64,000 bases of DNA, taken from Musa acuminata AAA Group (taxonomy: Eukaryota; Streptophyta; Magnoliopsida; Zingiberales; Musaceae). Of this stretch, positions 1-11,300 are shown piece after piece (positions within the stretch are counted from its first letter, which is position 1; each line of letters starts with the position of its first letter). A program made the position numbers and the translations under genes. The DNA lies in assembly GCF_036884655.1 (NCBI RefSeq), contig NC_088339.1, positions 27,609,501 to 27,673,500 of the forward strand, read 5' to 3'. A model generated the notes under the pieces. The model was not told the origin of the DNA and did no database searches. It saw only the letters and a program-made list of their open reading frames with translations.

Positions 1-2429
1 TACAACTGACTAGACAGGTCATCACTGATATAGTGCTGCATAAATGTTAGTATGGTTGAATGCCTTTATGAGATAGATTATCTTTGAGGTGAGACATTTG
101 ACCAAACCTGTTTGACAATGGAGTGTCTTCTACTCTTTCTTGTGTTTTAATTAATTGTCTTACTACGCCCAAGATTCTAATTGGCCTTCGTGGGTATTGA
201 TCAGAAAAGCCCTGGGTTTTGATTGGGTAGGACTTTTGAGTCATTCCAGGACAATAGGCCCTAGAATCAGCACATTTCCAATGCTGTTATGCAATTCAAG
301 GGATCCAGAGGCATAGGTGAGTCGCATGTCTTGCAAAGAGGGTGGCCTTATGATGCTTGTTCTTTTGCTGGAATTGAGTGTGTAGAAACTCACGGTTGCT
401 AGGCACTGTTCTGTTTGTAGTATCCATATCAAAGCTGTAGTAGCAGTGGTCTGCTGCTTTATAATCCCAGCAGATGATAAGAACCCATGTTGTATATTCT
501 AAAGAGAAGATTATAAGGACGAAGATGACAGAGACAACAAAAGTGATTTCCTTTTTTATCTGCAGTAGTATTTTGCACAACGAAAACTTTTAGGAAGTGG
601 AACCTGTGTTGGTGGCTACAATTACACTTGGTGCATATGTGATAACTAATGAATGGATGCTTACAGAAAAAGCAAAGGCTGCCAAACCAAGGAGCCACTT
701 CGGATGGCGAAATGCTTGATGGTCAAATAGTGAAGTACCAACCATTGACCGATGAAGCAGCCAAAGCAATGCTAAGGCAGATACTAAAGATGACTATGCT
801 AGAATCTTTGATCAATTTGGATAATCATTTGATAGAGAACTTCCAGTCTCTGTCTGAAACATTTGAAAAGTACTTCAAGTCAGAGTTCTCACATTAAACT
901 AATCAGAAGTCCCTACAAATTCTGGAATTTGGTCTTGTGCCTGCAAGCTCTGGTTTTTCAGCTGTTCCCTCGGATTCAGCTGAATTTGGTGAGTCTACTG
1001 CAGCGGTAGCAGAAATGATTGGAACAGTTAAATTGACCAACATAGGAGTGTTATCTGCAGTTCCAGGGTACATTGCCCCATCTACGATACTATTGACATT
1101 CCAGTTGGGAATCTGGTGGTGGATTTGCCATATAATTTGTATGTTGGTGCATGTGTCAGAGAATTTGTATGTCAATCCACTGACATTAGATGAGGCAATG
1201 CGTCTTGAGACAGATGATTTTTTGGCACATACCGATATTAACTTTCATGATGATGAAGAGAAACTCCCTGACATTATGCATGCATTTTGAAAGTGGTTAT
1301 TCACGTCTAGCCCTCTGTCAAGTCCAGCTTACAGGGAGCAATGTGCAGAGGCCTCATTGAATGATGCTCAACATATGGATCATCTTACACATAGATGGGG
1401 CTTCTTTCATCAGACACCAATATTTAGTATGGTATTTGCTTCTCTCTCGTTGCCTCTAGTTACTCTGGGAGCACCCTTGACAGCAGTCTATTTTGCTACC
1501 AAATGTCCTGCCTCCTTTAATATTCTAGATAGTTCTAAAAAATTCGTCACTAGCTTGTCTGATTGATGCCTTTGTGTTTTCACGTGAAGCTTTTTTAGAG
1601 TGGAACTTTTGCTTGAGATGGCATCCATATATCTGGTTTGTGTAAAAGTCCATTGCTTGAGCACCAGGTTGATTTTTTGTTCCTACTGTTCTAATCTCTT
1701 GAGTCTAATTAAGAGGACGATCTGGAGTTTGGTTTACGATAAAATGTAATCAGAAACTAGTGAAATTGGCCACTTCGATTTGGTTCAATACACCACATAT
1801 TGAACACGATGTGGTGCATGTTTAGTTGAACTTTGGTTGACTGGTTTGTTGCTATATTCAAAGACCTCAGTGTTCTCGTGATATGATAAATTGATTTGAT
1901 TCAAGCATGGGTTTGGATTTGAGAGCGTTTAGTTCTTCTCGAATTGATTGTTGTAGGCTACACCGTACATAAGATCGATAATCGACATATAAATTTTATA
2001 TGGTACGGTGAAAGCGAGAAGGCTGATTCCTACTATCCTTTACGTTATTAATGGTGAATCTAAGTTAGTATTTATTATCTATATTATCTCTCAGCATTAT
2101 ATGAAATGATTGGCAGTTGCTACTAATTGCTGGTAAATTGTAATGCTAATGAAGATTATTTCGAGCCCAGAGAAAAAAATTTCAGCCTAGTAAGGTTAGA
2201 TCGTTAGATCGAGTATAATAGTTTTGGGCTTTTTTTTTTTGTTATTAAACTCGCGATCTGGACCGTAGGTTCGCGCGATGTATGGCTCAGATCAAGCTTG
2301 ACGAGCCGGGCTCATCACTGAACCGGGTTGCTCATCGGCTCGGCTCGACTCGGGTAAAACAGCCAACTCTAGTTTCCGAGTCGATTCTAGCGGGTTCGTA
2401 TAAAAGGTCAAAAAAAAAACATAAAGAAA
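1..2429. other. No recognised gene; two unassigned open frames
   Basis: I recognise no gene here. Two plus-strand open frames stand out: 649-897 (82 codons, containing a stretch VKYQPLTDEAAKAML) and 937-1290 (117 codons, ending in an acidic segment with NFHDDEEKLPDIMHAF). They lie in different frames with a stop between them. I cannot join them by convincing splice sites, and an antisense frame is also open at 903-1175. They may be remnants of an old gene or exons of a gene that starts outside the window. From about 1290 to 2250 the sequence is AT-rich and non-coding, with a poly-T tract near 2230. Confidence 0.4.
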
Positions 2430-2588
2430 AAGAAAAGGCCTCCACACGCGACGCGACTCGACCGGCGTTTTTGGCTGCCGTCGGACGAGACGACCCCCTC
2501 TGCAACTGCGAAGGTCGCTTCCCCTCTGCCGCTGACGAAGGCAACCATCTATCCTCTGCCACTGTCCCGGGCACCTCATCCATCTGGT
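2430..2588 (+). other. Possible 5' UTR exon of the LYR-like gene
   Basis: This is a GC-rich island in AT-rich surroundings. It is followed by a plausible donor (ATCTG then GTACCT at about 2588). The next good acceptor, a pyrimidine-rich tract ending in TTGTAG at about 4102, lies just before the LYR-like coding exon. Many plant genes have such a 5' UTR intron. This is inference from base composition and splice consensus only; an unrelated first exon is equally possible. Confidence 0.3.
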
Positions 2589-2673
2589 ACCTCGTCTCTC
2601 CTCCCCTTTTCTCTTCTATTCTTTCGTCTGCGGTTCTCTCTCTTGTTCTCATTTCTCTTCCCCTTCTCAGAAA

Positions 2674-2945
2674 AGATATATTAGCTTGAACCATAAGCTC
2701 TTGTTTCAATTATTGATGTTCTTTACATGGTTTTCTTGATATTTATGTATATTACATGAGATATTGAGATTGTTTATGTTCCTGTTGAGTGTTTGCCTGT
2801 TTCATGAAAATAGAGATATTAGCATGAACCATCAGCTCTTGTACCAATTGTTGATGTTCTTTACATAGTTTTCTATATTGAGTGTATATTACATGAGAAA
2901 TTTATATTGTTTATGTTCCTGTTAATGGCCTGTTTCATGATAAAA
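2674..2945. repeat. Imperfect tandem duplication, unit about 139 bp
   Basis: The segment starting GATATATTAGCTTGAACC near 2675 is repeated from about 2814 as GATATTAGCATGAACC. Both copies continue through matching text (GATGTTCTTTACATGG or -TAGT, then TTTATGTTCCTGTT and CCTGTTTCATGA). The copies differ by substitutions and small gaps, so the duplication is not very recent. It lies in the presumed 5' UTR intron of the LYR-like gene. Confidence 0.7.
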
Positions 2946-3902
2946 AGATTCGAGTCGTTACATTTATGAGAATATATTCACTGTGACATTTTAACAAATA
3001 GATTGGTTGCATCGATCAAAGCTAATTCAAACTTAAGTCTAAGACTATCAATATGATCAGAAAGCGAAAGCAATGACAACGTGTCAACCCTAACCCTAAA
3101 TTGGAGAAAGGGGGAGCTATGCCGGTAACAGCAAATGGTTCCTAACCTCATCCAAATCAGAGTACAGTATATCCTACTATCCAGCTACATGATAGAACCG
3201 GATTGGTCTATCTACAAGCGAGAGACTTAGCTAACTTGGGTTTTAGGATTCACTTAATATATATACTAGGTAGTCCTCTTGTAAACACATTATCATCTAA
3301 TATGAAGGGGGCTAGGGTTACGACAACTATATAAAGAGTTCTTTTAAAGATCAAAAGATTCAACAACAATTATTACAATACATAACAGAAGCAAGGATCT
3401 GGTTAGCATGTGACTCACAATTGGGATGTTATTTAGACTAGGTCGAGCAAATTTATTTATGGAAGAAGCAAGCTTCGGCAGAGTGCATCTATTACCACGT
3501 GCTCAGTATCTTATGAAAACTTGTGTTTTTATTTCAACAAAGCTTTTCCTTTCAAAGAGATCTTTTCTGCATTAGATTCAACAATTAAGTTTGCATGTAT
3601 GTGTCCATTGAACTGGACTAATGTATATTTCTCATCAAATCTCCTTCTTTGTTGGATTCTGTTGGATTTGTAAGCACTTCCCCATCCATCATTGGAAACA
3701 GGAATGTTTGCAAATGTAACTTCAATCTAAATCCTGCCCATAAGGGACATCATGGTTGTGACTTTGCTTAGGAATTTAATTTAGCAACTTTCACCAATCC
3801 ATCACTTGTCTCTTACTACATTAGTTTGCACTGGGAGTGGGTTCTCGAGTTGGTTGGTTTCCATTTGTTTCTTTTTTCTGCATGTTTATTTTTTTCTGTG
3901 CA

Positions 3903-3903
<1 letters not shown>

Positions 3904-3947
<44 letters not shown>
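3904..3947. repeat. (TA)n microsatellite
   Basis: An uninterrupted TA dinucleotide run of about 44 bp. It creates spurious open frames encoding alternating Tyr and Ile, which are not genes. Confidence 0.9.
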
Positions 3948-3948
<1 letters not shown>

Positions 3949-4139
3949 TAAATGGTTGCATGTTGTTGTGTCAATTATTAATCACTGTGGATTTCTTCTC
4001 CAAAACTTTTTTCTTGTTGTATTATTTTGTAGGGCTTCAGTGAGCCTATAATTAAGTTGGTTTTGGGAGTTGTAATTTTCTTCTTACTTGTTCTCCTTGT
4101 AGAGGGCATTTGTACAATTAGAATGGCAAAAGGATTAGT

Positions 4140-4382
4140 ATGGCAACTACTGAAGACTTGGCAAGGAACCTAGCAAAGGTTTTGTCATTGTACCATCAAA
4201 TCTTGAGAAGCCTCAACTCCCCGGAACTCCTACTTACCCATGCTGCTCGTCTTGCCAAGAAAGCAGAGGTCCACAGCATCTTCTTGTTCGGAGCTGAAGA
4301 ACGTTCTCTTCGCAACATTGCTGACCTCATTGAAGCTGCTAATTACTCCCTTTCCATCCTTAAGCAGGGTCGCCTCCCATAG
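4140..4382 (+). CDS. Small LYR-like conserved plant protein, possibly frame-shifted
   Basis: This is an 80-codon single-exon frame. It looks like a plant small protein of the LYR type (mitochondrial Fe-S or complex assembly factors): LYHQILRSLN at residues 17-26 replaces the LYR signature with LYH. A basic AARLAKKAE stretch and a helical C-terminus (ADLIEAANYSLSILKQG) follow. An upstream ATG at 4123 in another frame reads MAKGLVW and then overlaps the start of this frame. MAKGLVW followed directly by ATTEDLARN would make a natural longer N-terminus, so the copy may have lost one base at 4140, or may use the internal ATG. No exact function is claimed. The frame is preceded by a good acceptor at about 4102, which suggests a 5' UTR intron. 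It could be a functional gene or a young pseudogene. Confidence 0.6.
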   Translation: MATTEDLARNLAKVLSLYHQILRSLNSPELLLTHAARLAKKAEVHSIFLFGAEERSLRNIADLIEAANYSLSILKQGRLP

Positions 4383-4887
4383 TATACAAATGTCGATATG
4401 AACTCTTGTTTGCCCTCTCACACTAATCCTTGGAACTGTCTATCGTATTGCTTCATTGTATTATGACCTTTGAAGTGAAACTTGTTAAAATATGCACTTT
4501 AATGAGGATTGTTAACCTGGATATCATTTATGCTTTGTTGCAGATCTATCGGAGTTCTATGGAGCAAGATCATTTTTATTAAAAGATAAACATAGAAATT
4601 TGTAGCATTTTGACTAGATTAAATCTGAGATTGCTAAACTGGTCATCCATCAGTTTCCTGTCTCTGATACTCTCGTGTCACTCCTGGACTTGTTTCCAAA
4701 CTATTTTCACATCTAACATTTTGATGTTTTGCTCAAGTACTGTATACTTTCATATTTCTAAATGCTCTTTAATGTTGATTCATATCTTTTTGGAAATGAT
4801 GATAGGAGGCCACCTTTGGAGATTCTGCAGTTTAATGTGAAGTTCGCTGTGTGCAATTGAAGCAGAGTTTGATCAATATTCCTAAAC

Positions 4888-4945
4888 CACACACACACAC
4901 ACACAGCGAACTTTGAATTCTCGAGTTTAATGTGTGTGTGTGTGT
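4888..4945. repeat. Inverted (CA)n / (TG)n pair
   Basis: A (CA) run at 4888-4905 is followed, after about 25 bp, by a (TG) run at 4930-4944. Together they form an inverted repeat able to make a hairpin of about 15 bp. The text AATTCTCGAGT next to the loop recurs at about 4985, which suggests local duplication. Confidence 0.75.
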
Positions 4946-5060
4946 TTTGGGGAATTATGTGTGTGGACTCGAATACGATATTTGAATTCTCGAGTCAAAT
5001 GGATTCGGTGTTTTGGGGAATTAAATGGCAAGAGATAATGTAAAAGAAATGCAGTTTATA

Positions 5061-5318
5061 TTTCTTACAAATTTCAATTACGTAGATGAGATTTTTTTTT
5101 TTTGGTTATCTGAGGGTTTGCTTCCCTCGTTTCACGTAATTCTGTAAATTATAAAGGGTAGATACGTAATCGGACTTGTCTCCCTCTTATTTCTTACAAA
5201 GTTCAATTACGTAGATGAGATTTTTTTTTTTGGTTATCTGAGGGTTTGCTTCCCTCGTTTCACGTAATTCTGTAAAGTATAAAGGGTAGATACGTAATCG
5301 GACTTGTCTCCCTCTTAT
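5061..5318. repeat. 129-bp tandem duplication upstream of SKL2
   Basis: Two nearly identical 129-bp units (5061-5189 and 5190-5318) differ only at a few bases and in the length of an internal T run. Each holds TTCAATTACGTAGATGAG, a T tract, GGTTATCTGAGGG and TACGTAATCGGACTTG. Each therefore contains ACGT-core sites, which bZIP factors commonly bind. The array ends 61 bp before the SKL2 start codon, so it is probably in the core promoter or 5' UTR. Confidence 0.9.
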
Positions 5319-5379
5319 CTAACGGCTTCTTATCCTCTTACGTCACTTGTTTGGTTCTCTTCCTTTACTCGACGCGCCG

Positions 5380-8300
5380 ATGGCCGCTGCTCTCCTTAAC
5401 TCCCCGCTCTCAATCTCTACGCAAAATCCCAAGAAAACACTAGGGATTCCTCGGCAAGATTTCCCTCTTCTCAACCCTCGCTTTTCCCTCTTTGATCGCA
5501 GAAAACTGCTATCGTCGCCGTTCTCCTTCTCATCTCTTATCCTCTCTAAAAGAAATGGCGTCTTGAACCGGCTGCAATCAGTTTCTGGCGGCCATGTTTC
5601 CGCGATTCCTGTTGAATCGAAAAACTATGAGGTCTGGAATATGATTCTACTTTTCCAAATCGAATTCGTTGTTCTTTTGTCGGAGTACCTTGATCTGCGG
5701 ATCATCACGATCCTAACATTTGATGCGCGGAAGAGATTTTCGTTTGATTCATGGATGAGACTTGGAGGATAACTAGTTCATTACATAGGAACACATAACC
5801 TTTTGCTTTCGTTCTTTGGTACGGTCATTATAATTTCTGCAATTGGACGATCATATGGAAATATGGCTAATTATATATTACCTTGTAATTAGACCTTTTT
5901 AGCATCTCAGTTTTTAGACTTAAAAAATTTATATTGAAATCCCTAATGAAATTGAAACATGTAACTCCATTTATCCTAATGTCGTCGATTTTACCAATAG
6001 AAGCACCAAAATGATGGGCAAAAGGATAATTTCAATGTTTCAATTACGTTTTTTGTGGTGGTGGACGATATTGCCGATGAAGTCCGCAGGTCATTGTTGT
6101 GGATGAAAAGGAAGAGCAGCGATAAAAGGTGAGACAAAAGACGAGGAGGAAGAGAACGACGTAGATGTCGATGCTTTGCATCTGCATTGACACCTCTTGG
6201 CAACTATGTCGGTGCCGATAACGATGCGGGGAAGGGTGGTGTCGCTCTGCATCTGTGTCGTTGTCGGTGTCGATACAGATGTCGAGTGACCATTTCGTCG
6301 CTATGTATATATGTCGGTGCTGACGTAGTTGTCAAGCGTCACTGATGCAGATGCAAAGAGTCGACATCTACATCATTCTCTTCTTCCTATAGCGTTAGGA
6401 TAAATGGAGCTAGATGTTTCACTGTCATAACTATAAGGATTCGAATGTAAATTTTTTAAGTCTAGGGACCGGGATGCTAAAGAGATCTAACTACAGGGGG
6501 TAATATGTAATTAGCTCCACGGAAATACATGGCTAAAGTGGAAGTGTGGGTACATAAACAATCTAACAAAACACGTTTTGGTTATATCTTTTATAGATTT
6601 TTGTTTTTGGGAGCTATCATCTCGAACTAGGGGTTATCATAATACTGAGAGAATTGTAATGCCACATTTTAGGGAGGGAAACTGGCATAACATAAGTTTT
6701 TGGACCTAGTGTGGAGTGGTCTAAGAGTTATTATTTAGATTAAAACAACAATATAGGGTGTAATAGAATTTAAGTTTCACTTAATTTTTATGAGGAGAAT
6801 CACTCATCGCTGAGTTGCTAATTTTATATTTAATTCATACCTCAATGTTACATTTTTTAGAACATTTTGTTTTCGAGCATGATAGACTGTCATCTATTCT
6901 TGAAGTGTCATCAAATTGGTTGTCAGTTGTGTAAAAGAAAATTGTATGTTATTACTTTTGTTGTGTCTAACGTCATGGATGATTTCTCTTTCTGATGGTC
7001 CTATGGTTAAATGTCACAAAACAATCTTGTCAATGTTCGTTTTAGCTGTTAAATGCAACTTTATGCATGCACTTTATAGTATCTGAGAAAGTTATGTTAT
7101 GTCGCTGTGGCTCATTGACTCACATCCTATATGTGATATTTTGTGCAGTTCTCCGATGGTGATGCAGACGTAGAACTGAGACTTGATATTAGTAAATTAG
7201 ATATCATGAGCCCCAGTGATATTTTTGTGGACATGGATGAGACTTCGTTATTAGTTAGAGTAAAAGCTTCTGGGACTCTCATAACTCTTATGGAAACAAA
7301 TTGTTTGTTTGAGAGGATAAAGCCTTCTGAAACTATATGGTTGGTACAGATGGAAATGCTGAAAGTATAGGAAATTCTTACAATATAAATGCACCTTTGT
7401 TCTTAGATACCACTTTATGAAACTCACTTTTCCTATCAGGTATATAGATGAGGATCAGCTAGTAGTTAACCTGAAAAAGTGTGACAGAGATTTAAAGTGG
7501 CCTGATGTGATGGAATCCTGGGAGTCTCTTACAAAAGGAATCCTGCAATTACTGAAAGGAACTTCAATCTACATTGTTGGAGATTCCACAGAGATAAATG
7601 AAAACGTTGGCAGTGAACTTGCAACTGGAATTGGGTATGGTTCTTCTATTTTGATTTTCTTCTGTTCCATACAAGTCAGCTATCCATATATAAAATTACC
7701 TCATGGTAATCGACGTGTTGCTGAAGCACTGAATTAGTTCTTTAATTTGTTTCCTGCTGGGTGCTAAGTGAAACTGTGCTGTTGACGACTAAGTCGTATC
7801 GTTCCTGCATCAGTCGATTAATTCAGGCGAATATATACATTTACAAAAAGCCATTTATTTTTCATGTATGTGATAAGAAGATAGAAGGCTGGAAGTTCCT
7901 CTCCCATTGGCATCTCATGCTTATCTTCGAGAGACATTTATGTCCTTCCAAATTTCAACGATTTTCCTTGCTGTTCTTCTGTTGCATCATTAGTGTCCTT
8001 GTTTGGTAGCCATGGAGCTGCGATATGCACATGGAAAGTTTTGATGAAATTGAGATAGAAACAATAATGAACTGAGATAGCAATCTTTGAAACTGCATGA
8101 TAAGCAAAACATTCCATGTATTTTGATTTTCGTCTATACCATCTACTCAGGACCTAAAAACTAGTGTGTCCATGTAACAAAAATAAAAGACTGTAAATGA
8201 ATGTGAACAATCTGCTTATAAGAACAATAAGTTCAGTACCTTGGACTTCATCTTTAAGCTTAGCACATTCATCAATGATGAATGCTTTTCTGGCAAGTAA

Positions 8301-11300
8301 ATAAATTTTTATTTTTTATTAGAAGCTGTTCCAGAAACATTACCAAGGAATATACAGGAAGCCCTTAAACTTCAGTACTCACACCGAAATCCTCTCTATG
8401 ACTACACAACTGCTTGATACTTCAATTATTCAATTATTTGTTATTATTAAAATGATTGAATAATTAAGAATACTTGGATAATACTTAATCGATACTTCTT
8501 GAGAGAATGTTTTATTTTCAATGTTGATCATTCGATCACAGATGAGACAGTTATCTGTTGTTTGTGTTTGAAGTCACATTGTGATTTATGAAATCTAAAT
8601 GATATTTACACATTTATCATAAGTTCCTCTCAGCTTCTCTATATGATTTCAAGATATGACTATATATTCAGATGCTGTAATTGAATATCAAGTGCTTTCA
8701 TACCTAATGCATTGGTTTTTGCAGTATCCACACCATATGGTATCCTAAATTTTCAAGATTTGACAAATTGGCATTCCCGTATTGTGTTGTATCTGTATCC
8801 TATGTTGGTTTCCACTATTCAAAGACTAGCATAAACTATGCCACTAATCTTTACACTAATTTGGCTTGATTTTCTTAACTTTCTTATTTTTACAAATTTA
8901 GATATCTTTTCATTAGATTAATTCACATTTCGGTACTAGATATTTATACTATTTACTTTCTTTTATTGGATATGCTGCAAGGTATCCAGTAACCAATGTA
9001 TTTTGCCTAGTTTGCATCCTGCAAGTTATCCAGTAAATGCATATGATATATTTACTTGTATGCTCTGATGTGACAAAAAGAGTTGATTGGAAATGGTCTC
9101 TTACATTTTAAGGTCCTCAAGGTCAATATTATCATGATTTTGCAGATACATTCCATTTAGTACAAGTGACTTGCTGGAGAGATATGCTCAACAATCTATT
9201 GAGTCATGTAAGTTTTCTTTAGTAATTATCAAATACTCATTCATGCTAAAGTAGTTAGAAGGCATACATAGATCATGAACATTATTTCCGGAATTTCTAG
9301 TTCTTTATCGTATATATTGCTTCCTTCTCCATGGAAGTTCTCATGTTGAATAAAGGATAAAGCCTATATAAATTTGGATAAAGGAATATTATTCTAGGCA
9401 GAGAAAATCTATGACTGACTTGATTGTCTATTGATATTAATATCTAAGAAATATCTAATAATCATGTTATATACTTGGCTAGCAAGTGTTGTATTATCTT
9501 GCACTTGTTTCTGGACATAAAAATGAAATGGCTTTACAGTTAGGAGATCATATCATAAAGGTTTTAATTGACTAGATTTTGTTTACTTTGTCACTGTGGG
9601 TAATCTACTTCAATAAGTACACCACGTTAGGTCACTTTCGGAAAGATAATTGTCATGCTTGTTTGGAACTTGTAATCTCAATACTGATTTCGCAACTGGT
9701 GGGACTTGTACAATACTGGTATACCAACCTATGCTGCATGGTGTCATAAAAAAAATAAAAAAAAAATTGGATACCAATCAGTTCCAACCTTTGTGGTCCG
9801 CTTTGTCTTTGCTAAACAGTAAATACTGGTAGATATGTACCAATCAGGCTGGTATTTGAAACATTGCTTGCAAAACTTTTTGTTTTCGTATTTGTTGATA
9901 AATGGTTTCATGATACAAATATATGATATAAATTATGGATAAGAATTTCTAAAACAAGAAATCGATAGAACTTGTTGGTATAAATAAACAATGAAAAGAG
10001 CGCATGAATGTGGCAAACGTATGCTTATGGATCCAAGCCGCCATTGATATGTTCAGTCGATAGGAGTAATAAAGTAAGTTAATGTATAAACAGGTTTGAT
10101 TTGATTCTAGGTTTGATCGTGAAGCATGAATAATACCTGAGCTGTTTATGTTATTCATGTTCATACTTCTTTGCAAGTGTAAGGCTGACATCCAATTGCA
10201 TGATCTGGTGATAATGGGTCCCAAAGTTTAAATATGTTCTACAAATCTTATAGTGGGCGAAGAGCAGCTCTACACATTTGCTTTATTCTTCAAGTCCCAC
10301 ATCGACTTCTTTGGATTTTCTTTTTTTTGTTCCATTAAGATGCACAAAAAACAAAGCACATGATGAATATGAAAGTTAGATCATGATAGTTCATGAAATA
10401 CATTAGTCTTAGCTTTGTAAAATATCTATCAACTCTTCCAGTTTAGTTATGCTAGAACTTCTTCATGCAGCAACTAAGTGTTATGAAGTTTATATCTCTG
10501 AATCATTCATAAATGCAAGATTGGAGACCCTTTGGTGCTCCAAAGTCTTCACTTTTTAATGTTACGCATTTCAGGGGTTGTTTCAGATGGAGTAGATTCT
10601 GTTGCTGAAGCTGAAGGTTCTATATTGCAAAGTCTTAGTAGGTACACTTTATAATTTTGTTCTTTTAGTAGTTTTGACTACATTGTGGAGAGTGAAAGAT
10701 CAATCCAAGTTCAGTATGCTTTTAGCCATGCCCGAAGCGTTGTTGCAACTCTAGGAGGAGAGCATGGAGCTGCTAGAACACATGATAAGTGGCGGTACCT
10801 TCATGCAGGATTCACTGTTTGGTTGTCCATATCTGAAGCAGCAGGCAACGCCTTCTTTTACCATTATATGTTTGTTATGCTCATAAACATTGCATTTTTC
10901 ATTCTGTAACTAACAATTTATCTTGAAATTTCTGAATCCTGATACGATCTCAGTTTTATAACAAGTGAATCTAGAAGGGTCTTCGTTTTGAGTAGAACAG
11001 ATAATTTGTATGATGTTTCTTATATTATACCATTACTGTATCCTGGGTTCAGATTGTTGACTATGGAATTTAAGGATCCTTATAGTTTCATCCAAGGAAA
11101 AGCAAAATAATAGTTGAGAAAACAAGTTTCTTGATTGACATGTAGCATCTCAGTTGTTTAGTTTTCTCTTTGAAAGTGCAGTTAGTCTTGATCATGGGAT
11201 TAGGATACATGTACATAATATGGATGGAAGATTTTCATCTCTTTTCTCTGTTTAAACATCTTCCTTTGTCCTTTTGGTGGATGTCATGGTTGAAAGATGA

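Noticed and set aside
3090..3110. CCCTAACCCTAAA telomere-like text
   Set aside because: Fewer than three units; it occurs by chance in plant DNA and is not a telomeric array.
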